From Micromonospora sp. WMMD1128 (GTDB lineage Bacteria > Actinomycetota > Actinomycetes > Mycobacteriales > Micromonosporaceae), in the NCBI RefSeq assembly GCF_027497235.1, contig NZ_CP114902.1:186001-250000 (forward strand): a DNA stretch of 64,000 nt, given 5' to 3'. The notes beneath the pieces were generated by a model. It was not told the origin of the DNA. It did no database searches and saw only the letters and a list, made by a program, of their open reading frames with translations. The translations under genes were made by a program, and so were the position numbers. Below are positions 44,219-53,605 of this stretch, in pieces (the first letter of the stretch is position 1; each line of letters starts with the position of its first letter).

Positions 44219-44351
44219 CTCATCCAGAGGGGCTGAGGGATACGGCCCGACGACGCCCCGGCAACCACCCGCCACGCTCGACGACGAGCGACCGCGGGCA
44301 GGTGCCAATTCCGTCCCCGCCGCACCCGGCGATGCGGGGAAAGATGAGAGG
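44219..44351 (+). ncRNA. SAM-I (S-box) riboswitch in the thrC leader
   Basis: The conserved elements occur in order: CTCATCCAGAGGGGCTGAGG (P1/P2 and the kink-turn region), GGCCCGACGACGCCCCGGCAA (positions 44243-44264), AGGTGCCAATTCC and the closing GATGAG. CTCATC and GATGAG form P1. The thrC ribosome-binding site GAGAGG overlaps the 3' strand of P1, so SAM binding would hide it. GAGAG and CTCTC next to it can form an alternative hairpin. Confidence 0.9.
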
Positions 44352-44362
44352 AACCTCTCGAC

Positions 44363-45652
44363 ATGACGTCGACCCTTCCCGCCGTCTCCGGCATCGACAC
44401 CACCCGCAGCCCGGCCCGCGCCCTGGTCTGTCGCGCCTGTTCCGCGCGCTACCCGCTGGCCGCGCAGCACGCCTGCTACGAGTGTTTCGGCCCGCTTGAG
44501 GTCGACTACGACACCGCCGCCCTGGCCACCGTCACCCGGGCGCAGATCGAATCCGGCCCGAACAGCATCTGGCGCTACGCCGCCCTGCTGCCGGCCGGCC
44601 AGGACCCGGCCACCCGGGTCACCCTCGACCCGGGGCTGACCCCGCTCGTGTCCGCCGGCAACCTCGCCGCCGAGCTGGGGCTCACCGGCCCGCTCTGGGT
44701 CAAGGACGACAGCGCCAACCCCACCCACTCGTTCAAGGACCGTGTCGTGTCGGTGGCGCTCACCGCCGCCCGCGCGCTCGGCTTCACCCGCTACGCCTGC
44801 GCGTCCACCGGCAACCTGGCCAACTCGGTCGCCGCGCACGCGGCCCGGGCCGGCGTGCCGTCGGTGGTCTTCATCCCCAGTGACCTGGAGCAGGGCAAGG
44901 TCGTCACCACCGCGGTCTACGGCGGTGACCTGGTCGCGATCGACGGCTCGTACGACGACGTGAACCGGCTCTGCGGCGAGCTGGTGGAGACCGACGAGTT
45001 CGAGGACACCGCGTTCGTCAACGTGAACGTCCGGCCGTTCTACGCGGAGGGCTCCAAGACTCTCGGGTACGAGGTGGCCGAGCAGCTCGGCTGGCGCATC
45101 CCGGCGCAGGTGGTCATCCCGATGGCCAGCGGCGAGCTGCTCACCAAGATCGACAAGGCGTTCACCGAGCTGGTGGAGATCGGCCTGGTGGAGGCGCCGG
45201 CCGGTGGCTGGACGGTGTTCGGCGCCCAGTCCGCCGGCTGCAACCCGATCGCCACCGCGCTGCACGACGACCGCGACACCATCGTCCCGGTCAAGCCCAC
45301 AGGCATCGCCAAGTCGCTGAACATCGGCGACCCGGCCGCCGGGGTGTACGCGCTGGAGGCGGTCCGCCGCACCGGCGGCTGGATGGAGTACGCCGACGAC
45401 GACGAGATCCGCGCCGGTATCCGGCTGCTGGCCCGGACCACTGGCGTGTTCGCCGAGACCGCGGGCGGCGTGACGGTGGCGGTGCTGCGCAAGCTGGTGG
45501 AGTCCGGCAAGCTCGACCCGACCGCCGAGACGGTGGTCTTCAACACCGGCGAGGGCTTGAAGACCCTCGACGCCGTGGCTGCCGCCGCCGGCCCCACCCA
45601 CCGCATCAAGCCCAGCCTCCGCGCCGCCCGCGACGCCGGCCTCCTCTCCTGA
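44363..45652 (+). CDS. thrC: Threonine synthase
   Basis: PLP enzyme that converts O-phosphohomoserine to threonine and phosphate. An N-terminal zinc-ribbon-like segment (CRACSARYPLAAQHACYECFGPL, four cysteines) precedes the catalytic domain. The PLP lysine sits in NPTHSFKDRVVS and the phosphate-binding loop in ACASTGNLANSVAAHAARAG. Length (429 aa) and this cysteine-rich start fit the longer actinobacterial type. Its leader is a SAM-I riboswitch, so expression should fall when S-adenosylmethionine is high. thrA and thrB are not in the window. Confidence 0.93.
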   Translation: MTSTLPAVSGIDTTRSPARALVCRACSARYPLAAQHACYECFGPLEVDYDTAALATVTRAQIESGPNSIWRYAALLPAGQDPATRVTLDPGLTPLVSAGNLAAELGLTGPLWVKDDSANPTHSFKDRVVSVALTAARALGFTRYACASTGNLANSVAAHAARAGVPSVVFIPSDLEQGKVVTTAVYGGDLVAIDGSYDDVNRLCGELVETDEFEDTAFVNVNVRPFYAEGSKTLGYEVAEQLGWRIPAQVVIPMASGELLTKIDKAFTELVEIGLVEAPAGGWTVFGAQSAGCNPIATALHDDRDTIVPVKPTGIAKSLNIGDPAAGVYALEAVRRTGGWMEYADDDEIRAGIRLLARTTGVFAETAGGVTVAVLRKLVESGKLDPTAETVVFNTGEGLKTLDAVAAAAGPTHRIKPSLRAARDAGLLS

Positions 45653-45681
45653 CCTCCTGACCCGTCCGACAAGGCGTCGAT

Positions 45682-45730
45682 CAAGGAGTTGGCGTCAGCG
45701 GCAGTGGCCGATCCGGACGCGAACTCCTTG
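45682..45730 (+). terminator. Long inverted repeat downstream of thrC
   Basis: CAAGGAGTTGGCGTC (45682-45696) pairs with GACGCGAACTCCTTG (45716-45730) at 14 of 15 positions around a 19-nt loop, 30 bp after the thrC stop. The region from here to 46029 holds no gene; it also contains a second hairpin. Confidence 0.5.
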
Positions 45731-45971
45731 GTCAACTCGCCGCGGTGGGCCGTCCCGGCCGCTGGCGGACTCGCCCGGGTGGGGGATCGGGGACGACCAG
45801 CGGGTGACGGGGGATGTGCGGGGAGTGGCAGGAAACCACCCCCGAGGACTTGACGGCAGGAACCGGACGGCGCAAGATGCTCGGTGCGGGAGGGCATCCG
45901 CCGGAGACTTTTCGAAGTTTTGCGACCCAACGCCGGAGGCGTTGTGCGGACGTCCCTCCCGACCAACCTCG

Positions 45972-46003
45972 GACAGGGCCAGCGGAAATCCGCTGGCCCT
46001 GTC
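45972..46003 (+). terminator. Perfect 15-bp inverted repeat before the double-GNAT gene
   Basis: GACAGGGCCAGCGGA and TCCGCTGGCCCTGTC are exact complements around two A. It lies 27 bp upstream of the ATG at 46030, so it may be a terminator for read-through or a structure in the leader of that gene. Confidence 0.5.
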
Positions 46004-46029
46004 ACCGTTCCCGGGCCAGGATCGCCGCC

Positions 46030-47049
46030 ATGGGCCTGACCGTCACCCCGCTCGATCCCGCCGACCGACCCACGCTCGACGCGGCGTACCGGATCGCGGA
46101 GGCGGCCCGCGCCATCGACGAACCGGACCTGCCGCCGACCTGCCGGCGGCGGTTCGAGGCACTGCTGCGGCACCCGATGCCCGGCATCGACGGGCGCTGG
46201 GCCGTCGCCCGCCTCGACGGGGTGCCCCTCGGCTGGCTCCGGCTGCACCTGCACACGCTGGAGAACACCGAGAACGCCAGCGTCGAGCTGGTGGTCGACC
46301 CGGCCCACCGCCGTCGCGGGATCGGGCGGGTGCTGCACGAACACGGCCTGCGCCTGCTGCGGGAGCACGGCGGCAAACGGCTTGTCGGCTCCACCGCCGC
46401 CGCGCTGCCCGGCCAGGAAGAGCGGGAATTCCCGGGCGCGGCGTTCGCCGCCGCCATGGGCGCGAAGGCGGCGAACGCCGACGTCCGCCGCCGGCTCGAC
46501 GTGACCGCGCTCAACCGGTCCCGGCTGGCCACGCTGTCGGCCGAGGCCCGCGCGGCGGCCACCGGCTACCGGACGGTGCACTGGCGCGACCATGTGCCCG
46601 AGGAGTACGCCTCGGACGTCGCCCACCTGGAGGGCCGGCTGCTGCTCGACGCGCCCATGGGGGAGCTGGCATGGGAACAGCAGAGGATGGACGCGCAGCG
46701 GAAGCGGGGCGTGGAGCGGGCGCTCGACGCCCGGGGCATGCGCCGCTACAACACCGGCGCGGTGCACGAGGCGTCCGGCCGGCTCGTCGGCTGGAGCCAG
46801 CTCAGCCTCGACGCCAGCAGCACCGAGCACGCCTGGCAGCAGATCACCATCGTCGACTCCGGCCACCGCGGCCACCGGCTCGGCCTGCTCTGCAAGACCA
46901 CCAACCTGGCGTACGCGCTGGACCACGAACCGGCGCTGCGAAACGTCGACACCTGGAACGCCGCCGCCAACGCCCACATGATCGCGATCAACGAACAGCT
47001 CGGTTTCCGCCCGGCGGCCGGCTCCGTCGACTGGCAGTTGACCATCTGA
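46030..47049 (+). CDS. Tandem GNAT-domain acetyltransferase
   Basis: A 339-residue protein with two GNAT domains. The first has ENTENASVELVVDPAHRRRGIGRVLHEHGLRLLREHGGKRLVGSTA, including the acetyl-CoA loop RRRGIG. The second, after about residue 180, has HEASGRLVGWSQLSLDASSTEHAWQQITIVDSGHRGHRLGLLCKTTNLAYALDHEPALRNVDTWNAAANAHMIAINEQLGFRP, with a weaker loop HRGHRLG. Similar two-domain proteins (MshD-like in architecture) are common in actinobacteria, but this one is not clearly mycothiol synthase. The ATG at 46030 is where homology begins. Confidence 0.8.
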   Translation: MGLTVTPLDPADRPTLDAAYRIAEAARAIDEPDLPPTCRRRFEALLRHPMPGIDGRWAVARLDGVPLGWLRLHLHTLENTENASVELVVDPAHRRRGIGRVLHEHGLRLLREHGGKRLVGSTAAALPGQEEREFPGAAFAAAMGAKAANADVRRRLDVTALNRSRLATLSAEARAAATGYRTVHWRDHVPEEYASDVAHLEGRLLLDAPMGELAWEQQRMDAQRKRGVERALDARGMRRYNTGAVHEASGRLVGWSQLSLDASSTEHAWQQITIVDSGHRGHRLGLLCKTTNLAYALDHEPALRNVDTWNAAANAHMIAINEQLGFRPAAGSVDWQLTI

Positions 47050-47101
47050 GTTGTGACACGCCCCTACTGATCTGGTGCCTTTCTGTTGCATGATGGCGGG
47101 C

Positions 47102-48775
47102 ATGACGGAGACCCCGCACCCCCTGTACGACAGGCACGCCGAAACCCTCGACCGGGCGCTGACCGCGATCACGGAGCGCGGGTACTGGTCCGCCTATCCC
47201 GAGTCGCCCAGCCCCCGGGTGTACGGCGAGACCGCAGCCGCCGACGGCAAGGCCGCCTTCGAGGCGTACCTGGGTGGCGACTTCCCGCTCGACCAGGCCG
47301 CTGACGGCACCACCGTCGCCACCGAGGCCAGCCCGTTCGGGGTGTCGCTGGACGTGCGCTACCCGCACGCCGGCGCCGACGAACTGGTGGCCGCCGCCAC
47401 CGCCGCGCTCCCGGCCTGGCGCGACGCCGGCCCGAAGGCCCGGGCCGGGGTCTGCCTGGAGATCCTCGACCGCCTCCACCGGAACATCTTCGAGCTGGCC
47501 AACGCCGTGCAGTTCACGAGCGGCCAGGCGTTCGTGATGGCGTTCCAGGCCGGCGGCGCGCACGCGCTGGACCGCGCCCTGGAGGCGGTCGCCTACGCGT
47601 ACGCGGAGATGACCCGCCATCCGGGGACGGCCGGCTGGGAGAAGGCCGCCGGCAAGGGCGACCCGCTGCGGATGACCAAGACGTTCCACGTGGTGCCGCG
47701 CGGGGTGGCGCTCGTCATCGGCTGCAACACGTTCCCGACCTGGAACTCGTACCCCGGGTTGTTCGCCTCGCTCGTCACCGGCAACCCGGTGCTGGTGAAG
47801 CCGCACCCGCGGGCCGTGCTGCCACTGGCGATCACCGTGCGGTACGCCCGCCAGGTGCTCGCCGAGGCCGGCTTCGACCCGAACCTGGTGCAGCTCGCTC
47901 CCGAGGCCGCAGGCGAGAAGCTCGCCTCGACGCTGGCCCTGCACCCGGCCGTCAAGATCGTCGACTTCACCGGCTCCACCGAGTACGGCGACTGGCTGGA
48001 GGCGAACGCCCGGCAGGCCGCCGTCTACACCGAGAAGGCCGGCCTGAACACGGTGGTGATCGACTCCACCGACGACTTCGCCGGGCTCTGCCGCAACCTC
48101 GGCTTCACGCTGACGCTCTACAGCGGTCAGATGTGCACCACCTCGCAGAACCTGCTGATCCCGCGCGACGGCATCGACACCGACCAGGGGCACAAGAGTT
48201 TCGACGAGGTGGCCGCCGGCATCGCCGGCGCGGTCGGCAAGCTGACCGCCGACCCGGCCCGGGGTGTCGAGCTGACCGGCGCGATCGTCAACGACGGGGT
48301 GCTGGAGCGCCTCGACGAGATCGCCAAGGTCGGTGAGCCGGTGCTGGAGTCCCGCACCGTCGAGCACCCGTCCTTCCCGGGCGCCGTGGTGCGTACGCCG
48401 ACCGTGGTCAAGCTGGACGCCGGCGACACCGCGACCTACGGGCGGGAGTGGTTCGGGCCGATCTCGTTCGCCATCGCGACCGACTCGACCGAGCACAGCC
48501 TGCGCATCCTGCGCGAGACGGTGGGGGAGAAGGGCGCGTTGACCGCGGCCGTCTACTCCACCGACGAGGCGGTGCTGGACGCGGCCGAGGCGGCGGCGGT
48601 CGACGCCGGGGTGCACCTGTCCTGCAACCTGACCGGCGGCGTCTTCGTCAACCAGTCGGCGGCGTTCTCCGACTTCCACGGCTCGGGCGCGAACCCCGCG
48701 GCGAACTCCGCCCTGACCGACGGCGCATACGTGGCAAACCGCTTCCGCGTCGTGCAGTCACGCCGCCACGCGTGA
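47102..48775 (+). CDS. paaN: PaaN-type aldehyde dehydrogenase family protein
   Basis: A 557-residue member of the aldehyde dehydrogenase superfamily. The long N-terminal region (ETLDRALTAITERGYWSAYPESPSPRVYGE) with YPHAGADELVAAATAALPAWRDAGPKARAGVCLEILDRLHRN is characteristic of the PaaN branch. NAD-site and active-site elements: VALVIGCNTFPTWNSYPGL, the glutamate region VDFTGSTEYGDWLE, and the catalytic cysteine in LYSGQMCTTSQN. PaaN is linked to phenylacetate degradation, but no other paa gene is here. Its stop is followed at once by repeat copy D. Confidence 0.8.
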   Translation: MTETPHPLYDRHAETLDRALTAITERGYWSAYPESPSPRVYGETAAADGKAAFEAYLGGDFPLDQAADGTTVATEASPFGVSLDVRYPHAGADELVAAATAALPAWRDAGPKARAGVCLEILDRLHRNIFELANAVQFTSGQAFVMAFQAGGAHALDRALEAVAYAYAEMTRHPGTAGWEKAAGKGDPLRMTKTFHVVPRGVALVIGCNTFPTWNSYPGLFASLVTGNPVLVKPHPRAVLPLAITVRYARQVLAEAGFDPNLVQLAPEAAGEKLASTLALHPAVKIVDFTGSTEYGDWLEANARQAAVYTEKAGLNTVVIDSTDDFAGLCRNLGFTLTLYSGQMCTTSQNLLIPRDGIDTDQGHKSFDEVAAGIAGAVGKLTADPARGVELTGAIVNDGVLERLDEIAKVGEPVLESRTVEHPSFPGAVVRTPTVVKLDAGDTATYGREWFGPISFAIATDSTEHSLRILRETVGEKGALTAAVYSTDEAVLDAAEAAAVDAGVHLSCNLTGGVFVNQSAAFSDFHGSGANPAANSALTDGAYVANRFRVVQSRRHA

Positions 48776-48827
48776 AAGGCGGGGCCCCTGCTTAACGCAT
48801 TCGGTAGAGGAGGGGCCCCCTTTTAAC
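48776..48827 (+). repeat. Dispersed GGGGCCCC/CTTAAC repeat, copy D
   Basis: Begins at the base after the paaN stop. Order: GGGGCCCC, GCTTAACGC, ATTCGGTAGAGG, GGGGCCCCC, TTTTAAC. It ends 13 bp before the stop of the convergent GNAT gene, so it lies at a convergent junction. Confidence 0.85.
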
Positions 48828-48839
48828 ACTCCACCGGGG

Positions 48840-49355
48840 TCAGGCCGGGCGACGCATCTGGAGTTCGCGCAGGGTGGGGATGCGCGGGTGCGGGACGCGT
48901 ACCCCGGTGTCGGTGAAGCCCAGCTTCTGGTAGGCCCGGCAGGCGCGGTCGTTGCCGACCACCACCTCCATCATCAGCTCGGGCCGCCCGCACGCCCGGG
49001 ACCAGGCCGCCACCTCGTCCACGAGCGCGGCGAGCAGCCCGGTGCCCCGCCGGGCCGGGGTCACGTAGACCGCGTAGACGAGCGTCAGGCCCGGCTCGTC
49101 CGGCGCGGCCGTGCCGCCGGCGTGGCCGACGAGGCGACCGCCCGGGTCGGCGACGAACTGGGCGGTGTGATCGCCCCGGGAGACCGCCGCGACCCGGGCC
49201 GCGAAGTCCGCGTGCGGCCGGGCGGCGGCCTCGGCGACGGTCTCCAGGAAGGCCAGCGGGGCGTCGGCAAGCATCTCCAGCCGGAGCGCCCGCATCCGGG
49301 CGGCGTCCTCCGGGCGGATCCGGCGGACCGTGGTCGGGGCGGGCGCGCTGGTCAT
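48840..49355 (-). CDS. GNAT-family N-acetyltransferase
   Basis: A 171-residue acetyltransferase. VRRIRPEDAARMRALRLEMLADAPLAF opens the fold, LTLVYAVYVTPARRGTGLLAALVDEVAAWSRACG gives the acetyl-CoA loop (ARRGTG), and VVVGNDRACRAYQKLGFTDTGVRVPH is the usual C-terminal strand-helix. The substrate is unknown. It converges on paaN. Confidence 0.85.
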   Translation of the reverse strand: MTSAPAPTTVRRIRPEDAARMRALRLEMLADAPLAFLETVAEAAARPHADFAARVAAVSRGDHTAQFVADPGGRLVGHAGGTAAPDEPGLTLVYAVYVTPARRGTGLLAALVDEVAAWSRACGRPELMMEVVVGNDRACRAYQKLGFTDTGVRVPHPRIPTLRELQMRRPA

Positions 49356-49577
49356 GCCGCATACATACCGGACCGGTCCGGTGATGGCGCCGCCGGGTGC
49401 CCGGCGCGGTCCGGAATGCGCCCGATTTGTGGTCGTGCGCGGTCGTCACTCCTCGTGTAGCGTGCGATTTCGGTCACCGATTCAGCGGCCGTCGCCGATC
49501 GCCGAAACGGTGCGCCGCCGGTGCCGGTCCGCCGGTCTCCGGGTCTTGGGACGCCGCGCAGAGTGAGGAAGTGCACC

Positions 49578-49778
49578 GTGGCACAGGGCACCGTGAAGTG
49601 GTTCAACGCCGAAAAGGGCTACGGCTTCATCGCCGTCGACGGCGGGCAGGATGTCTTCGTCCACTTCTCCGCGATCGAGATGGACGGCTACAAGGCGCTT
49701 GAGGACGGCCAGCGGGTCGAGTTCGAGATCGCCCAGGGGCAGAAGGGTCCGCAGGCCGAACGCGTTCACGTCATCTGA
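49578..49778 (+). CDS. Cold-shock protein (CspA family)
   Basis: A 66-residue OB-fold nucleic-acid-binding protein. [12 protein letters not shown] (RNP1 region) and DVFVHFSAI (RNP2) are intact, so it should bind single-stranded RNA and DNA as an RNA chaperone. The GTG start has GAGGAAG 8 bp upstream. The 222 bp upstream contain no gene and probably include a long 5' leader, as is usual for csp transcripts. Confidence 0.93.
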   Translation: MAQGTVKWFNAEKGYGFIAVDGGQDVFVHFSAIEMDGYKALEDGQRVEFEIAQGQKGPQAERVHVI

Positions 49779-49890
49779 TCATCGGCGGTCGCCCCCGCGC
49801 GGCCGAACCATCCCCCGACCGGGGCTGCGGTGCGGCCCCGCACCGTGGAAGATCATGAGCCGTTCCAGCCGTCGCCGCTGAGGAGGGCCC

Positions 49891-51372
49891 ATGTCCGAGC
49901 TGCCCCCGTCGGGTGCCGAACCGGTGCCCCCGGTCGACCCGACCCGGCCCCCGTCGCCGCCCGCCGACCCATGGGCCCCCGCCGACCCGTGGGCCGGCCC
50001 GGCCGCCGACCAGCCCGGCCCGGCCGCCGCCGACCCGTGGCCCGGCCCGGCCGCCGCCGACCAGCCCGGCTCGTACCCGGCCGTGCCACACCAGCCCGGC
50101 TCGTACCCGGCCGTGCCACACCAGCCCGGGTACGGCCTGCCCTCGGGCTCCGGGCCGCAGGGCACCCCGCCGGGCTGGCCTGCACCGCAGGGCACCCCGC
50201 CCTCGGGCTCCCCGCCGGACGGCGCTCCGCCGTCGGCCTTCGCGCCGGACGGCACTCCGCCTGGCTGGTCCGGGCCGCAGGGCACTCCGCCTGGCTGGTC
50301 CGGGCCGCAGGGCACTCCGCCTGGCTGGTCCGGGCCGCAGGGCACCCCGCCCGGGTGGTCCGCGCCGCAGGGCGCTCCGTCCGGCTGGTCCGCGCCGCAG
50401 GGCGCTCCGCCTGGGTGGCACTGGCCGGCGGCCGGGGCGCCCGGTTCGGCGTACCCCGGTCACCCGATGCCCGGGGCGGCGTACCCCGCGTGGCCGATGC
50501 CCGGCGGTCATCCCGGCTGGTATCCCGGTCTCGACCCGCAGGACCCGCTTGTCACCCCGCCGCACGCGGGGGTGGGGGGTTGGTTCGCGCGGTGTGCCGG
50601 CGCGGTCCGGCGGGGCTGGCGGCACCTGGTGCCGATCATGCTGCTCACCCAGGCCGTACCGGCTGCGGTGATCTCCGTCGTCTCGCTGTTCCTCGTCCCC
50701 ACCGATCAGATGGCGGCCGGTCCGGACGGCGCGCCGGTGCTGCCGGACGGTTACCTGGAGCAGACGCTCGCGTTCTACGGCGTGGTGCTGCTGGCCACCC
50801 TGGTCTTCGGCCCGCTCCAGGCTGTCGGCTGGGCCGCCGGCACCTGGGTGGTCGCGCGGCAGGCGGCCGGTGCGCCGGTGGGTCTGGGCGGCGCGTTCCG
50901 GTACGGGGCGCGCCGCGCGCTCGGTCTCTGGGGCTGGACGATCGTCGCCTCGCTGCTGATCACGTTCGGTGCCTGCTTCTGTCTGCTGCCGGGCGTGTAC
51001 GCCGGGTTCGCGGTCGCGTTGTTCGGGCCGGTCCACCTGTTCGAGCGGCAGGATCCGATCGGCCGGTCGTGGCGGTTGTTCCATCGGAGCTTCGGCATGG
51101 TGCTGGGCCGGGTGGCGCTCGTGGCGTGCGCGCTGCTCGCGGCGGCGGTGCTGGACGTCGTGGTGGGCGCGGTGAGCGGCGCGGTGTTCGGTGCCGATCC
51201 GACGACCGCGCCGGGCACCACGGTCGGGGCGGTGGCGCTGGCCGTGGTGGGTGCCGCGCTCGCCGCGCCGGCCTACCTGGCGCAGCTCGTCGGGCTGGTC
51301 GTCGCGTACGCCGAGCAGCGGGCGCAGGAAGGCCCGGTGAACGCGGCCCGGCTGGCGGCGGAACTCGGCTGA
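49891..51372 (+). CDS. Membrane protein with long Pro/Gly/Trp repeat N-terminus
   Basis: A 493-residue protein. The first 235 residues are low-complexity: [16 protein letters not shown] units, duplicated [10 protein letters not shown], and about eight copies of a 10-residue [14 protein letters not shown] unit. After residue 235 come about six membrane helices ([51 protein letters not shown] and others) with the short amphipathic [17 protein letters not shown] between helices, resembling glycerophosphodiester phosphodiesterase-type or DUF7847 membrane domains. Function is unknown. Proline-rich cytoplasmic tails of this kind are frequent in actinobacterial membrane proteins. Confidence 0.75.
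   Translation: MSELPPSGAEPVPPVDPTRPPSPPADPWAPADPWAGPAADQPGPAAADPWPGPAAADQPGSYPAVPHQPGSYPAVPHQPGYGLPSGSGPQGTPPGWPAPQGTPPSGSPPDGAPPSAFAPDGTPPGWSGPQGTPPGWSGPQGTPPGWSGPQGTPPGWSAPQGAPSGWSAPQGAPPGWHWPAAGAPGSAYPGHPMPGAAYPAWPMPGGHPGWYPGLDPQDPLVTPPHAGVGGWFARCAGAVRRGWRHLVPIMLLTQAVPAAVISVVSLFLVPTDQMAAGPDGAPVLPDGYLEQTLAFYGVVLLATLVFGPLQAVGWAAGTWVVARQAAGAPVGLGGAFRYGARRALGLWGWTIVASLLITFGACFCLLPGVYAGFAVALFGPVHLFERQDPIGRSWRLFHRSFGMVLGRVALVACALLAAAVLDVVVGAVSGAVFGADPTTAPGTTVGAVALAVVGAALAAPAYLAQLVGLVVAYAEQRAQEGPVNAARLAAELG
50157..50420 (+). repeat. Tandem 30-bp coding repeat ([10 protein letters not shown] units)
   Basis: The DNA repeats in 30-bp units, including three nearly exact copies GGCACTCCGCCTGGCTGGTC followed by CGGGCCGCAG at 50250-50339, with diverged copies on both sides. 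Exact third-position identity in the central copies points to recent expansion. Confidence 0.8.
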
Positions 51373-51386
51373 CCGGCGCTGTCGTG

Positions 51387-51413
51387 CTTGCACTCGGCTA
51401 GGGAGAGTGCTAA
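51387..51413 (+). promoter_or_regulatory. CIRCE element 1 (HrcA operator)
   Basis: CTTGCACTC-N9-GAGTGCTAA. The right arm matches the CIRCE consensus exactly; the left arm departs at two positions. Upstream of groEL. Confidence 0.85.
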
Positions 51414-51421
51414 ACAAGTCA

Positions 51422-51448
51422 TTGGCACTCGCGTACGGTGAGTGCCAA
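51422..51448 (+). promoter_or_regulatory. CIRCE element 2 (HrcA operator)
   Basis: TTGGCACTC-N9-GAGTGCCAA, a perfect 9-9-9 inverted repeat, 35 bp centre to centre from the first element. HrcA repression of groEL under non-stress conditions is expected. Confidence 0.92.
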
Positions 51449-51463
51449 TGGTCGGGGCGGTAG

Positions 51464-53269
<1,806 letters not shown>

Positions 53270-53292
53270 GTCCAGCTTCACCAGTACGCCGA

Positions 53293-53326
53293 GAAGGGGC
53301 GGGCCGCGTCAGCGGTCCGCCCCTTC
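53293..53326 (+). terminator. Terminator after groEL
   Basis: GAAGGGGCGGGCCGC and GCGGTCCGCCCCTTC form a 15-bp stem with one G-T pair and a 4-nt loop. It lies between groEL and the convergent small gene. Confidence 0.8.
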
Positions 53327-53337
53327 CGCGTACGCGC

Positions 53338-53544
53338 TCAGGTGGGCAGCGGGCGTTGGTTGCGTCGCTTGTGCGCCCGGTCGTAGGGCGGCAGCAGCCG
53401 CCTGGGCTCGTCCACCGGCTGCCGTGACTCCTCCTCGGCCGGCTGGTCGGCGGCGGCCTGCTCGGCGTCGCCGAGGTCGAGTCGATCGGCGATCCGCTCC
53501 CCGGTCGGTGCGAAGTCGTCGGTCCGTTCGTCATCCGTGGTCAT
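53338..53544 (-). CDS. Small charged protein of unknown function
   Basis: A 68-residue hydrophilic, acidic N-terminus and basic C-terminus product (TTDDERTDDFAPTGERI to YDRAHKRRNQRPLPT). No domain is recognised and it is probably disordered. GAGGAGG sits 7 bp before the ATG, and codon use follows the genome pattern, which supports it as a real gene. Confidence 0.65.
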   Translation of the reverse strand: MTTDDERTDDFAPTGERIADRLDLGDAEQAAADQPAEEESRQPVDEPRRLLPPYDRAHKRRNQRPLPT

Positions 53545-53605
53545 GCGCCGCCTCCTCTGCTCCTCGACGGTAGGGCCGATCGGTCACCAGGGCGGCCGAA
53601 CGGCG

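Noticed and set aside
43496..45601. Long minus-strand frame covering the lipoprotein, riboswitch and thrC
   Set aside because: Only the last 209 codons (from 44125) encode a recognisable protein with a signal peptide; the upstream part is antisense to thrC.
46030..47049. Mycothiol synthase (mshD)
   Set aside because: The two-GNAT architecture is similar, but length and second-domain sequence do not give a clear MshD match, and no mycothiol gene is linked.
50157..50420. Regular 30-bp repeats that could be taken for a CRISPR array
   Set aside because: Units are contiguous with no unique spacers, stay in frame and encode a Pro/Gly/Trp peptide repeat.
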